The notes under the pieces: model-generated
The model's database searches: none
The model's input: only the letters and a program-made list of their open reading frames with translations
Told to the model about the DNA's origin: nothing
Position numbers and translations under genes: made by a program
Source of the DNA: Deltaproteobacteria bacterium
Lineage (GTDB): Bacteria; Myxococcota_A; Polyangia; Polyangiales; Ga0077539
Direction: 5' to 3'
Length of the DNA stretch: 64,000 nt
NCBI GenBank assembly: GCA_016218725.1
Contig: JACRDB010000169.1
Coordinates: 1 to 64,000 of the forward strand
In this document: piece after piece, positions 51,015-62,039 of the stretch
Position numbering within the stretch: the stretch's first letter is position 1
Layout of the letters: the number at the start of each line of letters is the position of its first letter

Positions 51015-53123
51015 ATGTCGAGCCTGGTGCGAAGCCCGTGGTGCCTCTGGGTCGTCACGCTCCTGGCCGCGTGCAGCGGGAGCGGGGGGGTGGTGGACAC
51101 CCCGGACACCGGCGCCCTGGATGCCGCCGGGGACCGTCCCCCGGACGTCACCATGGACCGCCCGGAGGACCGAGGCCCGCCCCTGGACACCCAGACCGCG
51201 ACGGACGCCACCCTGGACGCGCCGCCGGAGGCGCAGTCCCCGGACACCCCGGAGGTGCCCTCGCGCTGTGGGTCCTCCGCGGACTGCCGAGGAAACCCCG
51301 CGGGCGAGGCCTGCGACGTCACCTCCGGGCGCTGCGTGGGCTGCGTCCCGTCCATGGACACCTGCCCGGCCAGCCAGCACTGCGACGGGGCCACCCTCAG
51401 GTGCGTCCCCGGGTGCCGCGCCGACGAGGGCTGCCCCGAGGGCGACGCCGGCGTCCCCTCCGACGGTAGCGCGCTCGGGAGGAGGGCCCGCTGCGACGCG
51501 GTGAGCCACGCCTGCGTGGAGTGCGTGACCGACGAGCACTGCCCGCCGGGGACGCTGTGCGTGGGCCAGGTGTGCACCGTGGGCTGCAACGCCACGCGCC
51601 CCTGCCCCGCGGGCCAGACCTGCTGCGCGGGCGCCTGCATCGACCCGCTCTCCAACGTCGCCCACTGCGGGCTGTGCGACGCGCGCTGCGCCGTGCCAAA
51701 CGCCACCCCCGCGTGCATGAACGGCGCCTGCGCCGTAGGGCTGTGCATGACCCCCTTCGGGGACTGCGACCGCGTGGCCACCAACGGCTGCGAGACCGAC
51801 ACCCGCACGAGCACCGCCCACTGCGGCGCTTGCGGCATGGCTTGCGCCACCAGGCCGCAGACCACCGCAGGGTGTGCGGGTGGTACCGGCACCTACACCT
51901 GCACACCTGGCTTCGCGGACTGTGACGGCGTGGCGACCAACGGGTGCGAGACCGACACCCGCGCGAGCGCCGCCCATTGTGGCGGGTGCGGGCGGGCGTG
52001 CATGCCTCCGAACGCCACCGGGGTCTGCGTGGACGGCGCGTGCACCGCGCGCTGCGACGCGGGCTTCGGGGACTGCGACCGCAACGCCAGCAACGGGTGC
52101 GAGACCGACACCCGCGCGAGCGCTGCCCACTGCGGCGCCTGCGGCGCGGCGTGCCCAGCGCGGCCGAACACGCTGCCGGCCTGCGCGGCGGGGCGCTGCG
52201 CGAGCCTGTGCGTGGCCGGCTTCGCGGACTGTGACGGCGACGAGGTGAACGGCTGCGAGGTGGACACCCGCGCGAGCGCCGCCCACTGCGGCGGGTGCGG
52301 GCGGGCCTGCGCGGCGCCCCACGCCGCGGGAGCCTGCGCCGCCTCGCGCTGCGCCCTGGACGCCTGCGACGCGGGCTACGCCGACTGCAACCGCACCTTC
52401 GACGACGGCTGCGAGGTGCACACCGCCTCGGACCCGGCCCACTGCGGGCTGTGCGGCGCGCGCTGCGTCACCCCGGGCGCCGCCCCCGCGTGCAGGATGG
52501 GCGCCTGCGCGGTGGGCGCGTGCATGGGCGCCCTCGGGGACTGCGACGGCGCCGTGGCCAACGGGTGCGAGACGGACACCCGCGCCAGCAACGCCCACTG
52601 CGGCCGCTGCGGCAACGCCTGCGGCGCCGGGCGCCTGTGCGTGGCCGGCGCTTGTATCGCCGAGCCTGGCTGCGCCGACGGCACCCGCGAGGGCTTCACG
52701 GACACCGCGCGCTTCCCGCGGATCGCGGCGTGTCGGGGTGTCTTCGAGGGCTTCATTGATGAGGCCTCCGCGAGGGCCGTGTGCGCCTCCGGGTGGCACG
52801 TCTGCCGCGGCGGGGACGTGCGGGCGGTGACCCACGCCGACGCCCGGGGCTTTGATGGCTGCTTCGCCTACGACGCCGCGCAGGACTGCAACTACTGCTC
52901 GGCCACCTGCCGGGGCATCGTGGGCGACCCCCGGGCGTCGTGCGGCGTGGCCGACGCGGTCCGCGACGCGGACATGGCCGGCATGGGTCGGGCGTGCTCG
53001 GACTACGGCGGCACCACCGCCACGTGCCTGGCCGACGGGCGCATTGACTCGTCCACCAACACCTTCGGCTGCCGCTACGACGCGCGCCTCGCGGGCGTGG
53101 TCTGCTGCCGCGACGGGCCCTGA
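51015..53123 (+). CDS. Cys-rich NGCE-repeat lipoprotein
   Basis: This 702-residue protein has a signal ending LLAACSGSG. An Asp/Pro linker (about 20-85) and three CxxDxxC-type segments (about 86-200) lead to six repeats of about 51 residues with the pattern DCDxxxxNGCExDTRxSxxHCGxCGxxC (about 245-550). At DNA level they form a tandem array of about 155-bp period (51755-52640) with near-identical cores, prone to recombination. The C-terminal 150 residues are a separate Cys-rich domain (DGTREGFTDTARFPRIAACR; GWHVCRGGDVRAVTH; CNYCSATC). The family is found in Myxococcota and has no known function. A truncated relative lies at 28691. Confidence 0.85.
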   Translation: MSSLVRSPWCLWVVTLLAACSGSGGVVDTPDTGALDAAGDRPPDVTMDRPEDRGPPLDTQTATDATLDAPPEAQSPDTPEVPSRCGSSADCRGNPAGEACDVTSGRCVGCVPSMDTCPASQHCDGATLRCVPGCRADEGCPEGDAGVPSDGSALGRRARCDAVSHACVECVTDEHCPPGTLCVGQVCTVGCNATRPCPAGQTCCAGACIDPLSNVAHCGLCDARCAVPNATPACMNGACAVGLCMTPFGDCDRVATNGCETDTRTSTAHCGACGMACATRPQTTAGCAGGTGTYTCTPGFADCDGVATNGCETDTRASAAHCGGCGRACMPPNATGVCVDGACTARCDAGFGDCDRNASNGCETDTRASAAHCGACGAACPARPNTLPACAAGRCASLCVAGFADCDGDEVNGCEVDTRASAAHCGGCGRACAAPHAAGACAASRCALDACDAGYADCNRTFDDGCEVHTASDPAHCGLCGARCVTPGAAPACRMGACAVGACMGALGDCDGAVANGCETDTRASNAHCGRCGNACGAGRLCVAGACIAEPGCADGTREGFTDTARFPRIAACRGVFEGFIDEASARAVCASGWHVCRGGDVRAVTHADARGFDGCFAYDAAQDCNYCSATCRGIVGDPRASCGVADAVRDADMAGMGRACSDYGGTTATCLADGRIDSSTNTFGCRYDARLAGVVCCRDGP

Positions 53124-53184
53124 GTGGCTACCTTGGTCTACAACCTGTTGAAATTACAAGGCTTTTCTCTCCGGCCAGGGATCG

Positions 53185-53934
53185 TTACGGCGCGGTAACG
53201 ATGGCCTCGCCCGCCAGGAACCGCGCCGCCAGGGCCTGGACGTTGACCACGCCGGTGATGGTGACGTCCACCTGGCCACCGGTGCGCATGTTGAGCGCGG
53301 CGGTCACGTCCACCCCGCGGCCCCCTCGGTGGAGCTGCGAGAGGGTGAGCGTCACGGTCTCACCCTGGACGCCGTACCCGGTGCATGCCCCCTCGCCAGA
53401 GAGCTCCGCCAGCACCTCGCCGTTCTTCCAGCGCTCCGAGCGCCGCGCCTCGTAGTCTCCCACATGCACCTCGTGGTGCGTCCGCTCCCAGGAGGTGTCC
53501 AGCCCGAGCACCACGCTCGCCAGCGCCAGGTAGCGCGCCGTGAGCGACTCTTGCGCTGCGCGGGCCTCCTGCGCGGAGAGCTCCCGCCCCATGGAGCAGG
53601 CGGGCGCCTCGCCGTGAGGGGCCTCCAGCTTCGCCCGCAGCGCGCGCCACACGCGCTCCGCGGTGGCCTCGTCGGGCAGGGGCCACTCCCCAGGGTACGA
53701 CACGGGCATGGGCACCTCCAGCGCGCGCAGGAGCCGCCAGACGAAGCTCGCCTGCTCGGGGAGCTCCGCCACGCCGTAGTCGTCCCAGCTCCCGCGCTGC
53801 ACGTACGGGATGTGCAAAGCCCACGGCGCGTTGGCGATCTCGCCCGGCGCCAGGCGGAAGCGGTAGCGCGTCACCGCCGCCAGGGGCGCAGGGCCCGTCC
53901 CCTCCAGGGTCTCCTCCACCAGGGCGCCCATCAC
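53185..53934 (-). CDS. Hypothetical protein coupled to the acyl-CoA dehydrogenase
   Basis: This 249-residue soluble protein contains LHIPYVQRGSWDDYGVAELP and EVHVGDYEARRSERWKNGEV; neither points to a family I know. The C-terminus (VDVTAALNMRTGGQVDVTIT) looks beta-rich. Its ATG overlaps the dehydrogenase stop by four bases, so its translation depends on that gene, and it is probably linked to the same acyl-CoA process. Convergent with the Cys-rich gene. An inverted repeat (53181-53202) covers its stop codon. Confidence 0.65.
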   Translation of the reverse strand: MMGALVEETLEGTGPAPLAAVTRYRFRLAPGEIANAPWALHIPYVQRGSWDDYGVAELPEQASFVWRLLRALEVPMPVSYPGEWPLPDEATAERVWRALRAKLEAPHGEAPACSMGRELSAQEARAAQESLTARYLALASVVLGLDTSWERTHHEVHVGDYEARRSERWKNGEVLAELSGEGACTGYGVQGETVTLTLSQLHRGGRGVDVTAALNMRTGGQVDVTITGVVNVQALAARFLAGEAIVTAP

Positions 53935-55181
53935 CTACGCCCGAGGAGCGTCCGGGCGATCTGCGAGATCTGGATCTCGTCCGTGCCGCCGTAGATCTGG
54001 AGCACCTTGGCGTCCCGGCAGAGCTGCTCGACGTGGTACTCGGACATGTACCCGTTGCCCCCGAAGAGCTGCACCGCCTCCAGCGTGACCTCCATGGTGG
54101 CCTGGGCGCTGTAGAGCTTGCACGCGCTGGCCTCCGCCAGGTCCATGGCCTTGCCCAGGGACGCCAGCTCCAGTTGCCGGAAGATCAGGTTCTGGATGTT
54201 CATCCGCGCGACCTCCATTTTGGCCAGCTTGAGCTGGATGAGCTGGAAGTCCCCGATGGGGCGGCCGAACTGCACCCGGGTCCGGGCGTACTCCGTGCAC
54301 AGCGCCAGGCACTGCTCCACGATCCCAAGCGCCATCCCCGCCACCAGCGTGCGCTCCGCCACGAAGGTGTCCTTGGCGCCCTCCCTCGCCGGGGCGTCCT
54401 CGGTCTCGCCCAGGAGGTGCTCCGGGCCCACCCTCACGTCCTCCAGGAAGAGCTCGCCGGTGGGCGAGGTGTGCTGCCCCATCTTGCGCAGGGGCTTGGA
54501 CTGCGTGAGCCCCGGCGTCCCCCGCTCCAGCACGAAGGACAGCACCTTGCGGTCCCTGGGGTCGTTGCCCTCGTCCAGCTTGCAGATAAAGACAATGGTG
54601 TCCGCGTAGGGCCCGTTGGTGATGAAGGTCTTGCTCCCGCTGAGCGCGTAGCCGCCGTCCACCCTGCGCGCGGTGGCGCGCATGGACCCGAAGGCGTCGC
54701 TCCCGCTGCCGGGCTCGGTGATGGCCCAGGAGCCCACCTTCTCCAGGGTCAAGAGAGGCAGCGCCCAGCGCTCGATCTGCCGCGCGGTCCCCTTGCCGAT
54801 GATGGCGTTGGGCGTGAGTCCCGCGCTCACCCCGAGGGCCGTGATCAGCCCCGGGCAGTACCGGCAGATCTCGATCACCGGGAGCATCCTCAGGGCCAGC
54901 TCCTGCCCGGCCTCGGGCTGCGGGCCCTCGCGGCGCTTCCTGGGCGCGGGGGTCTCGCCCCGGGCCAGGGCCTCCTCCCGGGCGCGCGCTTTGCGAAGCT
55001 CCGCCTCGCCCCGGGCTCGACCCAGTTCCCCGATCCCGAAGGCCTCGAAGAACTTCCGGAGCACCTCGTAGGGCGACACCTCCTCGCGCTCCAGCGCCTC
55101 GCGCCGGGGCTTGATCTCGCTCTCCACGAACTTCCGGATGGCGTCGCGTACCTGGACCTGCGTCTCGTCCCACTCGATCAT
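53931..55181 (-). CDS. Acyl-CoA dehydrogenase
   Basis: This 416-residue FAD enzyme has the usual three parts. The middle domain shows SWAITEPGSGSDAFGSMRA and ALSGSKTFITNGPYADT. The C-terminal helical domain shows YARTRVQFGRPIGDFQLIQ and the end motif LQIYGGTDEIQISQIARTLL, where the Glu of GGTDE sits near the usual catalytic position or its neighbour. The N-terminal domain has an insertion of about 45 charged residues (about 65-105) compared with most short-chain enzymes. It oxidises acyl-CoA to enoyl-CoA in fatty or branched acid breakdown. The unknown gene after it overlaps by four bases. Confidence 0.92.
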   Translation of the reverse strand: MIEWDETQVQVRDAIRKFVESEIKPRREALEREEVSPYEVLRKFFEAFGIGELGRARGEAELRKARAREEALARGETPAPRKRREGPQPEAGQELALRMLPVIEICRYCPGLITALGVSAGLTPNAIIGKGTARQIERWALPLLTLEKVGSWAITEPGSGSDAFGSMRATARRVDGGYALSGSKTFITNGPYADTIVFICKLDEGNDPRDRKVLSFVLERGTPGLTQSKPLRKMGQHTSPTGELFLEDVRVGPEHLLGETEDAPAREGAKDTFVAERTLVAGMALGIVEQCLALCTEYARTRVQFGRPIGDFQLIQLKLAKMEVARMNIQNLIFRQLELASLGKAMDLAEASACKLYSAQATMEVTLEAVQLFGGNGYMSEYHVEQLCRDAKVLQIYGGTDEIQISQIARTLLGRR

Positions 55182-55200
55182 CGGGTGTCTCGCTTTGTGG

Positions 55201-56388
55201 TTACCTGCGTCTGGCGCCCTGGGCGACCCAGCGGCCTACCAGGTCGCGCTCCTCCTGGGTCATCCCGGTCTTGTTCCCGAGGGGCATGGACGCCGCCACC
55301 ACCGCCCGCTGGCGGATCCTCTCGGCGTGGCGCACGATCTCCTCGGGGGTGTCAAAGAGCACCCCGTTGGGCGGGGCCGTGTACGTGGTGTCCGTGGGGC
55401 TCACCGAGTGGCACGGCACGCAGCGCTCCTCGATGATCGTCTGCACCCGGTGGAAGGGCACCGCCGGGCCCCCCGCCCCGGGCGGCGGCGCGGGCCGGGT
55501 GAGCGCCCAGAGCCCCAGCACCGACGCCCCGGCCGTCGCCGCCAGGGCGGGCAGCCAGGGGCGGTACCAGAACCTTATGTTCATGAAGTGCCGCACGCCC
55601 GCCCCGCCTGCCATCAGCACCGCCAGCACCACCCAGTTGAGCCTCCCCCCGAAGGTGCTCGGGTAGTGGTTGCTCAACATGATGAACAGGAGCGGGAAGG
55701 TCATGTAGTTGTTGTGGATCGAGCGCTGCTTGGCCGCGTAGCCCAGCGCCGGGTCCTGGTCCCTCCCGCTCCTCGTGGCCTCCACCAGCTCCGTCTGCGC
55801 GGGCAGGATCCGGAACCACACGTTCCCCGTCATCACCGTACCCAGCACCACCCCCACGTGGATGTACGCCGCCCGGCCCGAGAGCACCTGGCAGAGCCCG
55901 AAGGCCACGGCCCCGAGGAGCCCGAGGGACACCCCCGCGGCGAGGGCGTCCCGCTTGCCGAGGGGCGAGCGCCAGAGGGTGTCGTACACCAGCCAGGACA
56001 CCACGATGGTGCCTACGCCCAGGGCGATGGCGTTGTCCGTGGCGATGCGACTCACGGCGGGGTCCACCATGTACGCCCGGCCGCCGAGGTAATAGATCAC
56101 CAGGAGGAGGAACACCCCGCTCACCCAGGTGGTGAGGTTCTGGTACATGAACCAGTGGAGCTGTCTGGGGAGCTGGTGCGGCGGCAGGAGCTTCTTCTCC
56201 ACCTGGTAGAAGCCCCCGGAGTGCACCATCCAGATCTCGCCCTGCGAGAGGGGCTTCTTGTCCTCGGGCTCGACGAGGTTACGGTCGAGCCAGTTGAAGA
56301 GCATGGAGTTGCCGATCCACATGATCCCCGCGATCAGGTGGACCCAGCGCAAGAGGAGCTCCAGCACCTCGCGGAAGTGGGCGTCCAT
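55201..56388 (-). CDS. puuD: Membrane urate hydroxylase with cytochrome c domain
   Basis: This 395-residue protein has several transmembrane helices in its first 300 residues (WVHLIAGIMWIGNSMLFNWL at about 15-34; LTTWVSGVFLLLVIYYLGG), with conserved motifs SIHNNYMTFPLLFIMLSNHY (about 223-242). A C-terminal cytochrome c part follows, with the haem motif CVPCH (about 323-327) and a distal Met in ASMPLGNKTGMT. This matches PuuD, which hydroxylates urate and passes electrons to its own haem and the respiratory chain. No other purine-breakdown gene is visible nearby. It sits 20 bp after the acyl-CoA dehydrogenase start and 40 bp from the PrkA stop. Confidence 0.88.
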   Translation of the reverse strand: MDAHFREVLELLLRWVHLIAGIMWIGNSMLFNWLDRNLVEPEDKKPLSQGEIWMVHSGGFYQVEKKLLPPHQLPRQLHWFMYQNLTTWVSGVFLLLVIYYLGGRAYMVDPAVSRIATDNAIALGVGTIVVSWLVYDTLWRSPLGKRDALAAGVSLGLLGAVAFGLCQVLSGRAAYIHVGVVLGTVMTGNVWFRILPAQTELVEATRSGRDQDPALGYAAKQRSIHNNYMTFPLLFIMLSNHYPSTFGGRLNWVVLAVLMAGGAGVRHFMNIRFWYRPWLPALAATAGASVLGLWALTRPAPPPGAGGPAVPFHRVQTIIEERCVPCHSVSPTDTTYTAPPNGVLFDTPEEIVRHAERIRQRAVVAASMPLGNKTGMTQEERDLVGRWVAQGARRR

Positions 56389-56428
56389 GGGCCTCTCCGA
56401 TGCCTCCGGCGGGCGCGCGGCGGGCGCC

Positions 56429-58480
<2,052 letters not shown>

Positions 58481-58534
58481 GACGACTCCGTAGGTTCTGG
58501 CGGTGGCTCTCGGCCCGGGACTCTAACGTATTTC

Positions 58535-59734
58535 CTACATCGTGCCCCAGACAAACACCTGGTTGCTCGCGTCGGCGTCCATGTCCAGGACGACGGTGGG
58601 GGTGCAGGTGGGTGGGTCTACGCCCCGGACGCGGTACTCCAGCGGCACGCGCACCCGGTCCGCGGGCATGATGCCCGGCACCGGGGTGAAGGGCACGTTC
58701 ACCACCACCGACGGGTCCAGCGAGCGGTTGAGCGAGAACGCCGCCACGGGCACGCGGTTCACGAGGAGGTCCACGATGACCCTCGCCGCCGCGCAGGCGC
58801 CGGTGGCCTCGAACTGGAGCGTGCGGAGCTTGAAGCTCGCCGCCACGCCGGTGATGGTCTGGAACCCGATGCTCCGCGGGCCCGCGATGGCGTTGCCCGC
58901 GGCCGCGAGGCTCCCGTTGCCGCTGTCCGAGAGGGCCCGGCGGGGGAACATCAAGGGGATGGGCGCGGGGTTCGTGGGCGGCAGCGGGCGGCACTCGCAG
59001 AGGTTCATCATCCCCATGGGGTTGGGTCCCTCCAGCCCCGCGGCGTTCTCGGTGATGCTCAGCCGGAAGGTGCCGTGGGTGCCGTTGTAGCCGTCCACCA
59101 CGAAGTACAGCCAGTCCCCGGCGACCACGGGGCCGACCTCGATGGTGGACCCCTCGCCGTTGCACGAGGTCATCCCCGTGCAGCCGCCACATAGAAGTAT
59201 CCCGTCGTCGTCGTTGCAGCGGTAGTAGAGCCGGCCCGCGTCGCAGGTGTTGAGCGCGTACAGCACGGTGTCGAAGGGCTGGCCCATGCCCATCATGTCC
59301 GAGCGGCGGCGGCAGGGGGCGCCGTTGGTGGTGGCCAGCACCCTGGGGCCTGCCTGCACCTGGTAGCGGTACACCCGCTCCGTGGAGGCCATCGTCCCCA
59401 TGGTGCACCCGGGCCCCGGGTCCAGGGACGACGGCGCCATGGGCCCCGGCGAGCTGTCCCCGTCCACCACCAGGGACGGCCCGAAGCGGGGCCCCAGGGC
59501 GGCGTTCGTGAGGTCAATGAACGGGTGGCTCGCACACGCCGAGCGCATGGGCGGACGGGTGGTGTCCGGGCCCGTGTCCGGTCGGGTGGTGTCCGGCCGG
59601 GCGGTGTCCGTGGGGGCCTCGGTGTCCATGGAGGCCCCGTCCGCCCCGCCGTCCCGACGGAGCTTGCCTACATCAAAGAAGGAGCACCCCCCCACGAGGA
59701 GCGCCCCCCCGAGGCACCACCCCCAGGCCCGCAT
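58535..59734 (-). CDS. Lipoprotein of unknown function
   Basis: This is a 399-residue protein from ATG 59734, giving a signal ending LLVGGCSFF. A Thr/Asp/Pro linker (RPDTTRPDTGPDTTRP) follows. The body has pairs of Cys (YRCNDDDGILLCGGC; NLCECRPLP) and a VYRYQV...YFVVDGYNGTHGTFRLS pattern like a beta-sandwich (PPC-type) domain. The last 120 residues form another beta-rich unit. Co-transcribed with the upstream TPR gene, whose stop shares a base with this ATG. Confidence 0.72.
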   Translation of the reverse strand: MRAWGWCLGGALLVGGCSFFDVGKLRRDGGADGASMDTEAPTDTARPDTTRPDTGPDTTRPPMRSACASHPFIDLTNAALGPRFGPSLVVDGDSSPGPMAPSSLDPGPGCTMGTMASTERVYRYQVQAGPRVLATTNGAPCRRRSDMMGMGQPFDTVLYALNTCDAGRLYYRCNDDDGILLCGGCTGMTSCNGEGSTIEVGPVVAGDWLYFVVDGYNGTHGTFRLSITENAAGLEGPNPMGMMNLCECRPLPPTNPAPIPLMFPRRALSDSGNGSLAAAGNAIAGPRSIGFQTITGVAASFKLRTLQFEATGACAAARVIVDLLVNRVPVAAFSLNRSLDPSVVVNVPFTPVPGIMPADRVRVPLEYRVRGVDPPTCTPTVVLDMDADASNQVFVWGTM

Positions 59735-60540
59735 CAGAACGCGCCCCCCACCGTGAGGAGCGCCCCGTCGGCCAGGGGCGCCGCCCCCAGGGCCCAGCGA
59801 CGAGGCCGGGCCCTGCGCGCGTCCCGGGTGCCCCCCGCGGGGATGCGCACCTCGGCCACCGGCGGGCGCATGGAGTCCAGCACGAAGAAGGTCACCGTCG
59901 CCGCCGCCAGGAGCCCGGTGCTCACCAGCCCGACGTTCAAGAGCACGTTGCGACGTTGGAAATCCTGCACCACGGAGTCCGGGCAGCCGCTGCCGGTCTG
60001 CGCGCACCCGCCGGAGGCCAGGTGCCCGTTGAAATCCGCCTGGCTGATGAGCCCCAGGGACAGGGTCACCCCCGCGGCCACCACGCTCACGCTCCCGGCG
60101 ATCCAGAAGGCCGTGCGCCAGGGCCTCGGCGGCGTCACCACCTCCACCCGGCGCTCGACCACCACCACCTCGGGGCTTCTCTCCCGGCGGTGCTCCAGCT
60201 CCACCTCGATCATCCGGAGCCGCGCGGTCACCTCCTGGTGGTCCGGGGCCTCCGGGAGCGCGTCCAGGTAGCGCCGGAACGCGCTGGCGGCCTCCTCCCA
60301 GCGGTGCAGCCGCTCGTAGCTGGTCCCGAGGTTGTAGAGGAGCTGAGGCCGCTGGGACAGCGCGTACGCCTCCTGGAAGGCCTCCGCCGCGGCGATGAAA
60401 TCACCCCGGGCGAAGGCCTCCCGGCCCGCCTGGAAGCGGTTCCTCGCCTGGAGGTCCGTCTCCTCCACGGTCTGCGCGCGCGCCACCCCGGGCGCCGCCA
60501 GCGCCAGGGCCCCCACCACCAGTGCCATCGCCCATCGCAT
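59734..60540 (-). CDS. Exported TPR protein with two membrane segments
   Basis: This is a 268-residue protein from ATG 60540. A cleavable signal (ALALAAPGVARAQ) is followed by TPR-like repeats (GREAFARGDFIAAAEAFQEA; LLYNLGTSYERLHRWEEAAS, about 38-90). A linker with KEVVVVERR-type sequence and two hydrophobic segments (about 140-162, 195-215) with a short loop bearing two Cys come next. This is a common Myxococcota layout of periplasmic TPR plus membrane anchor. It is the first gene of a two-gene unit. Confidence 0.78.
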   Translation of the reverse strand: MRWAMALVVGALALAAPGVARAQTVEETDLQARNRFQAGREAFARGDFIAAAEAFQEAYALSQRPQLLYNLGTSYERLHRWEEAASAFRRYLDALPEAPDHQEVTARLRMIEVELEHRRERSPEVVVVERRVEVVTPPRPWRTAFWIAGSVSVVAAGVTLSLGLISQADFNGHLASGGCAQTGSGCPDSVVQDFQRRNVLLNVGLVSTGLLAAATVTFFVLDSMRPPVAEVRIPAGGTRDARRARPRRWALGAAPLADGALLTVGGAF

Positions 60541-60548
60541 GGCCCGGA

Positions 60549-61658
60549 CTATACCCCACGTCCAGCCCGAGCCCGTAGCTTCGCCAGCACCGCCGGCGGG
60601 ACGAAGGGCGCCACGTCCCCCCCGAGGGCGCTCACCTCCTTCACCAGCGACGAGCTCACGTAGAAGTACTCCTGGGCGGTCATCAGGAACACCGTCTCCA
60701 CCACCTCGGCCAGGTGGTGGTTCATGCACGCCATCTGGAACTCGTACTCGAAGTCCGCCACGGCCCGCAGGCCCCGGATCACCGCCACGGCCCCCTTGCG
60801 CCGGGCGTACTCCACCAGGAGCCCGTCGATCTGGTCGATTTCGATCCGAGGGTCGCCCTGGAGCACCTCCCCGAGGAGCCCGATGCGCTCCTCCACGGAG
60901 AAGAGCCCGTTCTTCCGGACGTTCTTCGCCACCGCCACGATGAGCCCGTCAAAGAGCCTGGAGGCCCGACGGATCACGTCAATGTGCCCGTTCGTGGGCG
61001 GATCGAAGCTCCCCGCATAGACCGCCACCCGCCGCGTGGAGGCCCCCTGCGGCATGGATGCCGCAGGGGCTTGACCGTGCTGTTCTTCCATGGTGCTCCG
61101 AGGCTCCCCGGGTGCGTTGAAGAAGGTGACCGAGGTGTCCCCGTAGCTCCGGGTCCCGGCGCTCTGGAGGGCGCTGGCGGCGGCGGGGAGGGCGCAGGGC
61201 TCCCGGGAGGCGTGCTCGACCACCACCAGGGCCCCGGGCGCCAGGAGCCCCGGGCGGGAGAGCGCCACCAGGGCCTCGCGCTCCAGGAGGAGCCCATAGG
61301 GCGGGTCGATGAACACCAGGTCAAAGGGCCCCTGGAGGCGCTTCATGGCCCGGCGCACGTCCCGGCGCTCCAGGGTGACCCGGTCACCGAGCTCCAGGGC
61401 CTCGACGTTGGTCTCGATGGTCTGGCAGAGACCCCGGTCGGTCTCCACGAAGGTGACGTGGGAGGCGCCCCGGGAGAGGGCCTCCAGGCCCAGGGCCCCG
61501 GTGCCCGCGAAGAGGTCCAGCACCCGCTGCCCGACGAAGCGCTCCCCGAGGTGCCCGAAGAGGGCCTCGCGCACCCGGTCCGAGGTGGGGCGAGTCTCCG
61601 CGCCGCGGGGGGGCCCGAGGAGCCTGCGTCCCCGGAGGGCCCCGGCGATGATCCTCAC
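60549..61658 (-). CDS. rsmD-coaD: RsmD-CoaD fusion: 16S rRNA G966 methyltransferase plus phosphopantetheine adenylyltransferase
   Basis: One uninterrupted 369-residue frame holds two complete enzymes. Residues 1-185 are RsmD (MRIIAGALRGRRLLGPPRG, VLDLFAGTGALGLEALSRG and the catalytic FIDPPYG), which methylates G966 of 16S rRNA. Residues about 212-369 are CoaD (VYAGSFDPPTNGHIDVIRRA with the GSFDPxTxGH signature, and YVSSSLVKEVSALGGDVAPF), a step of coenzyme A synthesis. A linker of about 25 residues joins them. The two genes are commonly neighbours. No stop or frame change lies between them, but internal ATGs at about 61091 and 61055 could also start CoaD alone. Confidence 0.88.
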   Translation of the reverse strand: MRIIAGALRGRRLLGPPRGAETRPTSDRVREALFGHLGERFVGQRVLDLFAGTGALGLEALSRGASHVTFVETDRGLCQTIETNVEALELGDRVTLERRDVRRAMKRLQGPFDLVFIDPPYGLLLEREALVALSRPGLLAPGALVVVEHASREPCALPAAASALQSAGTRSYGDTSVTFFNAPGEPRSTMEEQHGQAPAASMPQGASTRRVAVYAGSFDPPTNGHIDVIRRASRLFDGLIVAVAKNVRKNGLFSVEERIGLLGEVLQGDPRIEIDQIDGLLVEYARRKGAVAVIRGLRAVADFEYEFQMACMNHHLAEVVETVFLMTAQEYFYVSSSLVKEVSALGGDVAPFVPPAVLAKLRARAGRGV

Positions 61659-62014
61659 GGGCGCTCTCGCGCACAGGCCAGGAGCGTGGCCTCCAAGCGC
61701 TCGGCGGGCTCCCAGGGGAGGGCTCCGTCAAAGCCCGCCTGCTGGGCGGCCTGGCGGGCCTCCCGCTCGCCCGGAGCGTGGAGCGCGAAGATCAGCGCCG
61801 CGGGCGCCCGGGCCCGGAGCCTTGCGAGCTCCGCGCGCTCGTTGCGCTCGGCGGCCACCAGTACGAGCCCGGTGCCGCGTTGGAGGGCCGCCTCGGCCTC
61901 GGAGACGGTGCCGGTGCGCGTCACCCGGAGCGCCCCGGAGGCCCCCAGGCGCCTCGCGAGGGCCTCACCCCGGAGCGCGTCCGGATCAAGGAGCACGCAC
62001 GCCGTGTCCTGCAT
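61655..62014 (-). CDS. Pseudo-receiver-like small protein
   Basis: This 119-residue protein has the length and alternating strand/helix order of a response-regulator receiver domain (ACVLLDPDALRGEALARRLG; AALIFALHAPGEREARQAAQ; AGFDGALPWEPAERLEATLL). The segment where the phosphorylated Asp should stand reads GLVLVAAERNE, so it cannot be phosphorylated in the usual way. It overlaps the RsmD start by four bases, which couples their translation. A role in controlling or accompanying RsmD-CoaD is inference only. Confidence 0.6.
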   Translation of the reverse strand: MQDTACVLLDPDALRGEALARRLGASGALRVTRTGTVSEAEAALQRGTGLVLVAAERNERAELARLRARAPAALIFALHAPGEREARQAAQQAGFDGALPWEPAERLEATLLACARERP

Positions 62015-62039
62015 CGCGACGGGAGTCCCGCGCCGGGCC

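Noticed and set aside
53181..53202. Inverted repeat ATCGTTAC-N6-GTAACGAT as a terminator between convergent genes
   Set aside because: No T-run follows on either strand, and it overlaps the stop codon of the minus-strand gene. It could be a hairpin, but termination is unsupported.
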